Assembly: GCF_026262505.1 (NCBI RefSeq)
Contig: NC_067207.1
Location: forward strand, 14,972,082 to 15,036,081
Length of the DNA stretch: 64,000 bases
Direction: 5' to 3'
DNA from: Trichomonas vaginalis G3
Taxonomy: Eukaryota; Parabasalia; Trichomonadida; Trichomonadidae
The position numbers and the translations under genes were made by a program. Shown piece after piece: positions 11,401 to 19,598 of this stretch. The notes beneath the pieces were generated by a model. That model ran no database searches. It worked only from the letters and a program-made list of their open reading frames with translations, and was not told the origin of the DNA. The first letter of the stretch is position 1. Each line of letters starts with the position of its first letter.

Positions 11401-11820
11401 GTCGTCATTCGTTTTGTTCCATTCTTCCTAAGTTAAAATTAGAGAATACACCATCCACATCATCTAATTTGGTCCTCAGCGATAGATTGGTTCATTTTGG
11501 AGGAGTCCCATCAGACAGTTTTCGAGCACCAAATATCAAATTTTAATGTATACAAATCTTTAGTGATTTATCTCTTTTATGATGAGTAAAAGGTTTCTGC
11601 TCATCAACATTTGATTTCCGACATATATGATTTCTAATTGCAATTATTTACTTTCTTTTTATAATCTAACTCTGTGACTCATACCATAAATTAATTATTG
11701 GAAAGTGTCAATATGTTTGGCACAACGCATGGCGGAAGATACCAAACCATGCAGGGAATATGATACGTTTAAGATCTCCGAACTTTTTTTCCAAAAATTT
11801 TCTATCGTTGCCCTACCTCT
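8421..11820. mobile_element. nested 3.4 kb terminal-inverted-repeat element
   Basis: The termini are perfect 19 bp inverted repeats, AGAGGTAGGGCAACGATAG. They are flanked by an 8 bp direct repeat CACTTTTC (8413-8420, 11821-11828), so this element inserted into the left arm of the older 8062-13031 element. An 8 bp duplication fits hAT-like or Merlin-like transposition. The inside is AT-rich with only short open frames (the longest about 95 codons), none recognisable. Local structures include a hairpin at 9243-9292 (stem ATTCATCTTTCGAAG) and a small one at about 9729-9746 (stem GCTCGGC). It looks decayed or non-autonomous. Confidence 0.72.
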
Positions 11821-12759
11821 CACTTTTCATAAGTATTCAATATTTGAAAATACGCTCCAAAAAAGAATAGATTCTTTTATATTCGCTTATATAAAAGGAG
11901 ACTCTCTATCAGATGCGAATGCCTGAATTCAGCACCTCTGATAGAGAGTTTCCTCTTATATAAGCGGATCTTTTTCATGAGTTATTGTTAATATAAAAAC
12001 ATAAAAAGCTACCAATATGAGAAATTAAACCCTGCGAGGTGCCAGTTCTAGACTGGCACCTCGCAGGGTTTAATTTCTCTTGACAAAATACAATAATCAA
12101 ATGCTCCAAAGTTTTCAAATTTTTATTAGGAATAGGAGCCTACAAAGCACTGATTATATATCAGTGCTGGTAGGCTCCTATTCCTTCTCTCAATGGGAGA
12201 AACTTTGTTTGAATAAGATAACATGCGAACAAAGTTTCTCCCATTTAGAGTGGGATTTGGAGGGTGGGAGGTACATAGATAGACTATGTATCTCTCACCC
12301 TCCAATTCCCTCGGGAAAGTTCGAAAACTTTGGTGCAATCAGCAACGATTGCACCAAAGTTTTTGCGTTTAATTGAAGGAATTGCTCTTTATGATATATA
12401 CAGTTACAATGCATATATCATAAGGAGCAATTCCTTCCAGATATCTGGCAAACTTGCTCGCAATGGTTCACAATTGCGAACAAGTTTTGTCATTTGTCAA
12501 GAGAAATTAAACCCTGCGAGGTGCCAGTCTAGAACTGGCACTTCGCAGGGTTTAATTTCTCATATTGGTAGCTTTTTATGTTTTTATATTAACAATAACT
12601 CATGAAAAAGATCCGCTTATATAAGAGGAAACTCTCTATCAGAGGTGCTGAATTCAGGCATTCGCATCTGATAGAGAGTCTCCTTTTATATAAGCGAATA
12701 TAAAAGAATCTATTCTTTTTTGGAGCGTATTTTCAAATATTGAATACTTATGAAAAGTG
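11821..12759. repeat. hairpin array 1: ten long hairpins in a palindromic frame
   Basis: Two 267 bp arms (11821-12087, 12493-12759) are near-perfect inverted copies. Each holds two internal hairpins: 11884-11966 with mirror 12614-12696 (stem about 29 bp), and 12019-12079 with mirror 12501-12561 (28 bp stem, 5 nt loop). Between the arms are six more: 12128-12185, 12193-12244, 12252-12310, 12322-12367, 12375-12437 and 12447-12491. Stems are 15-29 bp, loops are mostly short and spacers are only a few bases. Four of the central hairpins have homologues in the array at 25.7-26.0 kb. Short open frames cross the array on both strands, which is expected of palindromic DNA. Confidence 0.85.
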
Positions 12760-13310
12760 TTTTTTTCTAAAAATCTCAGAATATATTTACAATAGTAAAA
12801 TAAATAAGATATTTAAATTTATTTTTAAATGCTTTTTTTTATATGAGATTCTCAAAAGTTATATCAAAAGTCTGTTTTTTCTAAAATCTAATATCATAAT
12901 CTATTTCTCATTTTAAGTACATCTTAATTCATTTTATTTTCTATATTTTTTCAATATTTTTGAGGGAATTGTGTTGCTTCCCCGACGATAAAATTGAGAG
13001 GTTTACACATTGACACTACTTAGCATGCAACAATACTGTTTGATTTAATTATAATCTAATCTATTTTTAATGTTAGATTCTGGAAGATATTTTATGAAAA
13101 ATTTTATAGTCGAAAAAGTCAAAAACAAATTATATGAAATTTTTTCATATCCTAATATAAACAATTATGACGGGAAAATAAAGAATTATTGAAAAAGGAT
13201 AATAATGAAATAGAATATATAAACTTTACCTGTTTAAATATCTAATCCGAATGTAATCAAAAAATCAAAAGGTTTATTATCAAATATAATACGGGAAAGG
13301 AGGGGAGTAT

Positions 13311-13580
13311 TTATCCGCAAATTGGTGAATTGCTACCAGCAAGTGGTGATTCACCATCAGCTGGGGCTTCACCTTCTGTAATCTGTGCATTGTATGGAAC
13401 TGTTGTTGGCTGTTCTTCTTGTTTCTGTTCGTTGCCGTTTTTCATTGCCCAATCTGCTGAATCGAAAAACTTTACACCACCACGGCGATTACGAGCCTTT
13501 GGATTTGCTTTTAATTTACCATAGCCTGAACTCTGCTCTTCTTGAGCAGGTGCCTCTGAGCCTGGTGCCAGGAAAGACAT
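13311..13580 (-). CDS. endosulfine/ARPP-19-like small protein
   Basis: An 89-residue hydrophilic protein. Residues about 22-46, basic (KLKANPKARNRRGG) then VKFFDSADWAMKNG, match the core of the endosulfine/ARPP-19/Igo family, where the basic stretch is followed by KYFDSGDYxM. In that family the Ser of FDSGDY is phosphorylated by Greatwall-type kinases, and the protein then inhibits PP2A-B55 to promote mitotic entry or quiescence. Here the site reads FDSADW, so the Ser is kept. The flanks are Gln/Glu/Pro-rich low complexity. The start is the ATG at 13580. Identification rests on one short motif, so function is inferred. Confidence 0.6.
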   Translation of the reverse strand: MSFLAPGSEAPAQEEQSSGYGKLKANPKARNRRGGVKFFDSADWAMKNGNEQKQEEQPTTVPYNAQITEGEAPADGESPLAGSNSPICG

Positions 13581-14255
13581 TAAAAAATGGCCAAACCGTC
13601 AACTTAATTTTTTATCGGTGATTTATAATTATTTTCTGCTTAGATTTATATGCGTAATTTGGATCCTTGAACTATAAAATTTTTTTCTGACAATATGCAA
13701 CTCCACCTCATTTTTTTTTTCAAAGTTCTTGTCCAATATTTTATTTCGCCTAATATGTTTCCCATGTATATTTGTATGACAAATGATCAAAAATTTGTTT
13801 TGATCAGGCCGATTTTTTGTGTTCATCAATTTTTTGTTTGCCAATTTTGGATACCTTGAAATCTACTCAATTAATCAATCGTAGATATGTTATCATAGTT
13901 CAATATAATTACGATGAGATGATTTCCATTCATTCTGATTGATTTTCAAGAAAAATTTTTCAAATTTTCATTTCAAGTTGAATTTCAAAGAATTTTGTTG
14001 AATTATGTAAAATCGTGGTATATAAATACGCATTTTTGTATCGGACAAAATGCATTTCAAATAAAAAATCAAATGAGATAATTTTATCATAAGCAATTTC
14101 CAGATCATATTATAGTTCATTAATTTCAGCGAAAGAATGTCAAATAAATTTTATTGTTTCAATGCTCTGAAACTTGATATTTTACAGGGTTTTAGAGGAA
14201 AATTTGCACGTTTTTTATAAAATTTGTCACTTTTTGTTGAAATTGTTTACAAAGA
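13581..14255. other. intergenic between divergent genes
   Basis: A 675 bp AT-rich spacer between the endosulfine-like gene (-) and the CFAP100-like gene (+). An initiator TCACTTTT lies at 14227-14234, 21 bp before the CFAP100-like ATG. A 71-codon minus-strand frame at 13629-13844 is not supported by motif or initiator. Confidence 0.55.
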
Positions 14256-15641
14256 ATGGATGATTTAGAACAAATTCTTCGCCTGACTGACATATCATGT
14301 GATGGTGAAGCAGTTGAATATAACAAGAACGGCAATCCATTCATCACTGTATCAAGGAACACTAAAGCAGAAACGCGAGAAAGTAGAAACAACAGATTAT
14401 CTCGTGAACAGCTTGAATTATCTCAAAGATCACTTGAAGAGCGAGCTGAACAAACTCGTGTGCGTGTTCCTGTCTTAATTACACCAGCTACTTCCGCTCA
14501 TCAAAGTCGTGCAAATTCTCGTGCAACTTCTGCTGCGTCAAAATCATTAAATTCAGTCACTATGAACCAAGTGAAAGCAAGAACTAAAACAATGCCTGAA
14601 AAAATGTATCAAATGCGTCAAGTTTATTTAACTCAGTTATTAATCAATAAAAAGCAGCATGACATCGCAAAATTGCATAGAATACAGGTTAATACGGAAG
14701 CTCAAGTCATCAAAGATGAACAAGATTGCGCAGATGAAGCAAATGAATATAAAATTTCAATGAATAAACTTCAGGCTGCACTTTCTAAGAGCAGGAAGCA
14801 AGCAGCAGAGAACTCTGCGATGTATTCTACTCTAAACAAAGAGCTAATTCAATTACAAGCAAGTGTAAATACAAAAACCTCAATTATCTCCAAAAACGAG
14901 GAAATTTTGGAGACTTACCAAGAGTGCGAAAAGTTTTTGAAGGGATTTCTTAATGAAGGATATAATAATATTTTTGAATATTTCAATCACCCTTCTGTCC
15001 TTGTTGACGAGCTTGATCTTCTTCAGAGTGAGACTCTCAATCTCGTGAAGTGCTACAATCATTACGTTGAAGCTCAGGGAGTCATAAATGAAAAAGTTCA
15101 GAAAAAAGCCAGCCAACAAGAGCAAGAAGAGAAAGATATAACAGCCTCTGAGAACAAGCCACGTGAATTAGAGTCCAGGGACTACAATGGAACAGAGGCT
15201 GCGAAGAAAAATGATTCATTAGATCAAGAAATCGCCAAATTAAAGCAATTGGTTACTGATACTTATGTAGCTTGTTTTGGAAGCAAGCCTGATATCAGTC
15301 CCATGAATATGCTTGAAAAAATCGAGTCTTCTCTCGAAAGTATGATCAAAATTGAAGATACTGTTTCCTCTGACATCCTTTCTGAGATCAAAACGAAGAA
15401 GGATGAAGAACGTAAGCTTAAAGAACGTTTGGATGGCCAGGAAAAGCGTCGTCTTGAACAATTGCGAAAAGTTGAACAAGCTTTGCAGAGAGCGAACAAA
15501 TCTATTCCAAAGCATGATAAGAAGCGTTCCATTGAGCGTATGCTTCCTTACAAGCTTGTTACAAAGCACCGCAACCAATCTGATATTCTTGCCGCCCAAC
15601 AAGAAAAAGAGAATGCTCTTCTCTTTGGCCCACCCGAGTAA
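14256..15641 (+). CDS. CFAP100/CCDC37-like flagellar coiled-coil protein
   Basis: A 461-residue, strongly charged, mainly coiled-coil protein. After a disordered Ser/Arg-rich N-terminus, residues about 112-200 (PEKMYQMRQVYLTQLLINKK onward) resemble the DUF4200 coiled coil of CFAP100 and CFAP73, with its KREMFLVQxxLxxKRxEI opening and a run of acid and lysine heptads. In Chlamydomonas the CFAP100 homologue MIA1 forms the modifier of inner arms complex, which regulates inner dynein arm f. A second coiled coil occupies about 330-440. The start is the ATG at 14256. TAAA overlaps the stop, as is common for trichomonad polyadenylation signals. CFAP73 or another DUF4200 protein is the main alternative. 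Confidence 0.62.
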   Translation: MDDLEQILRLTDISCDGEAVEYNKNGNPFITVSRNTKAETRESRNNRLSREQLELSQRSLEERAEQTRVRVPVLITPATSAHQSRANSRATSAASKSLNSVTMNQVKARTKTMPEKMYQMRQVYLTQLLINKKQHDIAKLHRIQVNTEAQVIKDEQDCADEANEYKISMNKLQAALSKSRKQAAENSAMYSTLNKELIQLQASVNTKTSIISKNEEILETYQECEKFLKGFLNEGYNNIFEYFNHPSVLVDELDLLQSETLNLVKCYNHYVEAQGVINEKVQKKASQQEQEEKDITASENKPRELESRDYNGTEAAKKNDSLDQEIAKLKQLVTDTYVACFGSKPDISPMNMLEKIESSLESMIKIEDTVSSDILSEIKTKKDEERKLKERLDGQEKRRLEQLRKVEQALQRANKSIPKHDKKRSIERMLPYKLVTKHRNQSDILAAQQEKENALLFGPPE

Positions 15642-15647
15642 ATTTTG

Positions 15648-15978
15648 TTTGTATGTGTTTTTTCCAATTAATTTAACTTTTTTCAAAATATCTTTTTATT
15701 CCTCCAAAATTACTGCTATGCTATATATGAATCATTAGTCGCACTAAGATCTAAAGGTTTGTATGTGTTTTTTCCAATTAATTTAACTTTTTTCAAAATA
15801 TCTTTTTAATAATGCAAAATGACTGCTATGTTATATATGAATCATTAATAGCACTAAGATACAAAGGGTTGTATGTGCTTTTTCCAATTAATTTAACTTT
15901 TTTCAAAATATCTTTTTAATAATGCAAAATGACTGCTATGCTATATATGAATCATTAATTGCACTAAGATCTAAATGT
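15648..15978. repeat. 110 bp tandem repeat, three copies
   Basis: Three head-to-tail copies with a period of exactly 110 bp (GTATGTG at 15651, 15761, 15871), differing at a few positions. The repeat begins a few bases after the CFAP100-like stop codon, so at least one copy is probably in its 3' flank. No coding potential is seen. Confidence 0.85.
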
Positions 15979-16164
15979 GTCAAATTACTTGTTAATGAAT
16001 TAAATCTCATAATTCAAAATAAAATTTCAAAAACCTTTGATTTTTAGATTGATTATTTAATGATTCAAAAGTACATTTGATACGTATTTTCTTTTTGCTG
16101 ATATCAAATCCATGTCCTTTTCACTAAAATCTTGTAAATTTTCCTATCGTCGCAGGAGCACAAT

Positions 16165-17937
16165 ATGGAATCATTACCAAAGCCACAAGATATATTTGAT
16201 ACGTTACTCATTGTCAATGCAGCTAAAAAGGTTAAAGCTGATGATGCTGAATATGTTTCTGGTATTTTAAAGCAGGCTTTTGGTAAGAAAATACTTGAAA
16301 TTCATGTAATTGATGCCCAAAAGCTTGTTTTTGGAATCAATTTCGACCAGGCAGAAGATATTTCATCAAAAGTAATTAGAGGTCCTCATCCAAAAGCAGA
16401 AGATGCACCAGATTTTGTAAAGTTTTGGAATAACAAGTCAACAATTCACAGATTTACAGATGGTTCACTTGCAGAAGGTATCGATTTGAAGACAGACAAT
16501 CCTGTTATTGAAACTGCGCAGTTAGCACTTCAAATTCACTACGATCCAAAAGTTTCTATAGAACTTGCGAACCGTGACATCAATTCAATATTCGAGATAG
16601 GTGGCAAAGAACTTCCACAAGCAGATCCACAGTCAGCATTCGACGAACTCACTACAAAACTCATAACTCTTCAAGATTTAACAATTTCTATTTCAAACGT
16701 CATCCCAACTTCCCCATTCTTGAGAAAAACCGCCGTATTCCCTTACTCACTCGTTTCCGAGAAGTCTGATTACAATTCTTTGGCTCCAGAAGTTATCAAA
16801 ATTATTATTAAGCTCGAAGGCTTCTCAGCCTGGCCAACACGTCAAAGAGAAGTTGTACCATTCAAAGTTGCAGCGTTTCTCGCAATTTCAAAGGCTTTGG
16901 CCAAATTAAATATTGAATCAAGAACTACGCCAACTGGCATCGAAATACTGTTCCGCGGATACGTGTTTAGTGCTGTAGGTATCCACAACAACGAATTGAG
17001 TGATTTTGAAGGCACAGTTTATGGAAAACAATTAGAACAACTAGAACGCGTTGATCGTTTACAACACGCGAATGTTTTAGCCATGTCAAACAAATACAAC
17101 TCATTTTCCATTGCTGTACGTGCTGCAATTCGTTGGATGCGCTGCAAATGCGTTGCATCCGAATTATTTACGAGCGAAGCCATCGAACTCTTAATGATTT
17201 ATATCTACGAGAACACAATACCACCAAAATTTGCGTTTACAGCCTTCGCAAGGTTCCTTTCCCTTTTATCTCATCTTGATGACAGTCATCAGAACGTTTT
17301 CTCCATTTTGGAGGCTTCTCCTGACCTGGCCCATGATGACAAGCGTCTTCTGATCGTAGCTGCACCGCACTGCAGGAAATCTGAGTACACATCTCGTGGT
17401 CCATCTCAATCTGTCATCAAATACATCAGAGCAGCGGCCAGGGACAGTCTAAAGACAATTGTCGAGAGGGAACTGAAGATTTCACAGCATCAGGCAACGC
17501 TAGAAAAGGTTTTCGGAACTCCAACAAACAAATGGAACTTTGTCATCAAAGTAAACCACAAGGAAAGGCCATTCGCGGGTAGAGTAATATTCTCTAAGCA
17601 GAATTTCCATGGTAAATACGATGTAAGAGGAAGTGGAGTCGCTCCGAAATTAGATTCTTTAATGCCAGGCTTTGATCCTGTTCACATGCTTGTAGAAGAG
17701 ATTGCTGAGAGATATGGATCTGTCCTCTCTATCTGGTATAACGAATTCGGCGGTCCTTCAATAGGTTTGTCTTTATCTGAGGACACATTAAATAAAGAGC
17801 TGCCTTTGGAGCCACAAAACATGAATAGCGCCAAACTAAGTGAGTCAGGAAAGCTGAAACTAGATGTAGAAGACGTAATGCAACAAATCCGAATTATTGG
17901 TGGAGAAATTATTAAATCTCTTGACCATAAGTTATGA
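16165..17937 (+). CDS. NOL6/Utp22 (Nrap) ribosome biogenesis factor, half length
   Basis: Nrap proteins (human NOL6, yeast Utp22) belong to the UTP-C module of the nucleolar small-subunit processome. Their folds are inactive nucleotidyltransferase and poly(A)-polymerase-like domains. Residues 87-101 (FWNNKSTIHRFTDGS) match the family signature FWGxKAELRRFKDGS. Then VRAAIRWMRCKCVASELFT, and near the end DPVHMLVEEIAERYGSVLS and FGGPSIGLSL, match conserved C-terminal blocks. The protein is 590 residues, against about 1100-1240 usually, and lacks the whole N-terminal half. Upstream DNA is not coding in any frame I could follow. A TCACTA initiator lies at 16121, so the short form may be native. 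Confidence 0.78.
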   Translation: MESLPKPQDIFDTLLIVNAAKKVKADDAEYVSGILKQAFGKKILEIHVIDAQKLVFGINFDQAEDISSKVIRGPHPKAEDAPDFVKFWNNKSTIHRFTDGSLAEGIDLKTDNPVIETAQLALQIHYDPKVSIELANRDINSIFEIGGKELPQADPQSAFDELTTKLITLQDLTISISNVIPTSPFLRKTAVFPYSLVSEKSDYNSLAPEVIKIIIKLEGFSAWPTRQREVVPFKVAAFLAISKALAKLNIESRTTPTGIEILFRGYVFSAVGIHNNELSDFEGTVYGKQLEQLERVDRLQHANVLAMSNKYNSFSIAVRAAIRWMRCKCVASELFTSEAIELLMIYIYENTIPPKFAFTAFARFLSLLSHLDDSHQNVFSILEASPDLAHDDKRLLIVAAPHCRKSEYTSRGPSQSVIKYIRAAARDSLKTIVERELKISQHQATLEKVFGTPTNKWNFVIKVNHKERPFAGRVIFSKQNFHGKYDVRGSGVAPKLDSLMPGFDPVHMLVEEIAERYGSVLSIWYNEFGGPSIGLSLSEDTLNKELPLEPQNMNSAKLSESGKLKLDVEDVMQQIRIIGGEIIKSLDHKL

Positions 17938-17954
17938 AATATTTTATTATTTGA

Positions 17955-18354
17955 ACAATAGAGTAATATAGAGTTGGAATTTTTTTATTTATAAAGATTT
18001 ATACTTTTTAATTTAATTCTTAATTTAACTTTGAAGAATAGAGTAATATAGAGTTTGAATTTCTTCATTTTTGAAGAATAGAGTAATATAGAGTTTGAAT
18101 TTCTTCATTTTTGAAGAATAGAGTAATACAGAGTTTGAATTTCTTCATTTTTGAAGAATAGAGTAATACAGAGTTTGAATTTCTTCATTTTTGAAGAAAA
18201 GAGTAATACAGAGTTTGAATTTCTTCATTTTTGAAGAATAGAGTAATACAGAGTTTGAATTTCTTCATTTTTGAAGAATAGAGTAATACAGAGTTTGAAT
18301 TTCTTCATTTTTGAAGAAAAGAGTAATACAGAGTTTGAATTTCTTCATTTTTGA
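17955..18354. repeat. 40 bp tandem repeat, about eight copies plus one degenerate copy
   Basis: Regular 40 bp units from 18033 to 18354, preceded by a diverged copy near 17955. Each unit contains TTCTTCATTTTTGAAGAA, a 7 bp stem with a short T loop, so the block is also an array of small hairpins. It lies between the 3' ends of two convergent genes (NOL6-like + and the 173-residue protein -). Variation among copies is slight (for example gaata versus gaaaa), suggesting recent amplification. Confidence 0.85.
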
Positions 18355-18499
18355 AAAGATTTTATTTAACAACAAAAAGATAGTTTATATTTGGCTGGAG
18401 TAATGACTTAAATCAGAGTGTTTTATGTTCTAAAGCCATTTTTTGTAAATTAAAAAAAATGGGAAAAAATATTGGATGAATTCAGTATTTAACTTTGTA

Positions 18500-19021
18500 T
18501 TAAGCTACCAAGTCCTTAATGACGGAAATGGGTTCTGAAATATCTGGTTTCCTAAGAACTTGGATTTGTGGATCAAAGTTTTCTTGACTTTTATAGTTAT
18601 TTTTATCACCCATTGTTTTTTCGATATTCGAATTATTTGATTTGATTGCTGCTTCGAGAGAATCTCTAAATGCTTCATTATCTTTTTGAATGGTTTTCTT
18701 TTTATAATTTGATAGTAGTTCCTTAAATTTGCTTTCATCTAAGTGTTCTATAATTTCTTTATGACTTGGAATTTCTGTAGGATTTTGATTTTCGTTTGGT
18801 TTGTTATGCAACATTTGTGTTAGTAATTTTTTACCTGATGTTTTTGTTGGTTTGTCTTCAACAAAACCTAATGATTTGCATTTTTCGACATTCCATTTGT
18901 TAAAATCTTTGGTCAGCTCTCCTATTTTAACTGCTTCAGAAACTAATTGTTCCATTTTGATTGATTCAATGCCTGTTTGAGAATCTGTACTTGGCACTGG
19001 ATTAGAATCTGAACTAGACAT
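18500..19021 (-). CDS. hydrophilic hypothetical protein
   Basis: 173 residues from the ATG at 19021; an upstream in-frame TTG would add one residue and is unlikely. The sequence is Ser/Asn/Lys/Glu-rich and mostly low complexity, with helical stretches near EQLVSEAVKIGELTKDFNKW and EHLDESKFKELLSNYKKK. I recognise no family. There is no signal peptide or membrane segment. CACTTTACTT lies 7-16 bp upstream of the ATG and weakly resembles an initiator. The frame is open and the composition is protein-like, so expression is plausible. Confidence 0.5.
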   Translation of the reverse strand: MSSSDSNPVPSTDSQTGIESIKMEQLVSEAVKIGELTKDFNKWNVEKCKSLGFVEDKPTKTSGKKLLTQMLHNKPNENQNPTEIPSHKEIIEHLDESKFKELLSNYKKKTIQKDNEAFRDSLEAAIKSNNSNIEKTMGDKNNYKSQENFDPQIQVLRKPDISEPISVIKDLVA

Positions 19022-19598
19022 CAAAAAAGTAAAGTGTTGGAAAATTAATTAAATTTGAAAAAAAAAATTGACAATTTTATCGAAAATTTTCATCTCTTTG
19101 AATATATCTGTTAAAAATTTATGGAACAAAGATCTGTGTGATGCATTTTCCAAGGTTCAGCCGAACACAAGATCCGCATTGGAAACAATGCATTATTAAC
19201 AGTCAGATGTTCAACGTTTAATAGTATTGCTGCAACTCAAACTCTTGTATATTCAAACTCAGCAGTAATCTATCATTACTGTATCAAGAGCACAGCCAAT
19301 GCATCATCGAAAGGCTCTATAGTTTCCCGTAGCGGTTCTATGTATAATGTTATATACAATAATATCACCTCATCATAAATGCCTTCAATCCATATGAATA
19401 CTCACTAAAATATAGTTTTATTTATCAAAATTAACTTTTGATTTTGTTTGCGTTCATTATACACCTAGAAAACATTGAATTTGTAATTAGTTGATTTTTT
19501 TATTCGTATCAATGTATTAATATTAATATAAATCACTGAATACAATATAAAAATTTGTTTATTTCATATCAATGAATCACAAATACAATCATATGGAA
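19022..19598. other. intergenic, weak palindromes only
   Basis: A 577 bp spacer upstream of the 173-residue gene and downstream of the M28 gene. It holds an imperfect palindrome at 19141-19193 (TGCATTTTCCAA opposite TTGGAAACAATGCA) and a smaller one near 19257-19280. No gene is seen. Confidence 0.45.

Larger units (their letters stand above)
8062..13031. mobile_element. terminal-inverted-repeat element carrying hairpin array 1
   Basis: The ends are inverted copies of GTTGCATGCTAAGTAGTGTC. The similarity extends, with divergence, over about 360 bp of each arm. Direct repeats AATACT flank it (8056-8061, 13032-13037); read differently they are the 9-mer AATACTGTT. Without the nested 3.4 kb element the unit is about 1.56 kb. 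It has no long open frame, so it is non-autonomous. Its centre is the hairpin array at 11821-12759. A 6 or 9 bp duplication could fit a Mutator-like element, but I recognise no transposase to support that. Confidence 0.7.

Noticed and set aside
12080-12605. Open frames across hairpin array 1 as genes
   Set aside because: Frames are open on both strands because the DNA is palindromic. I kept the coding idea only as a low-interest finding.
11821-12759. CRISPR array
   Set aside because: The units are different hairpins, not one direct repeat with spacers, and no cas-like gene is present. The host is eukaryotic.
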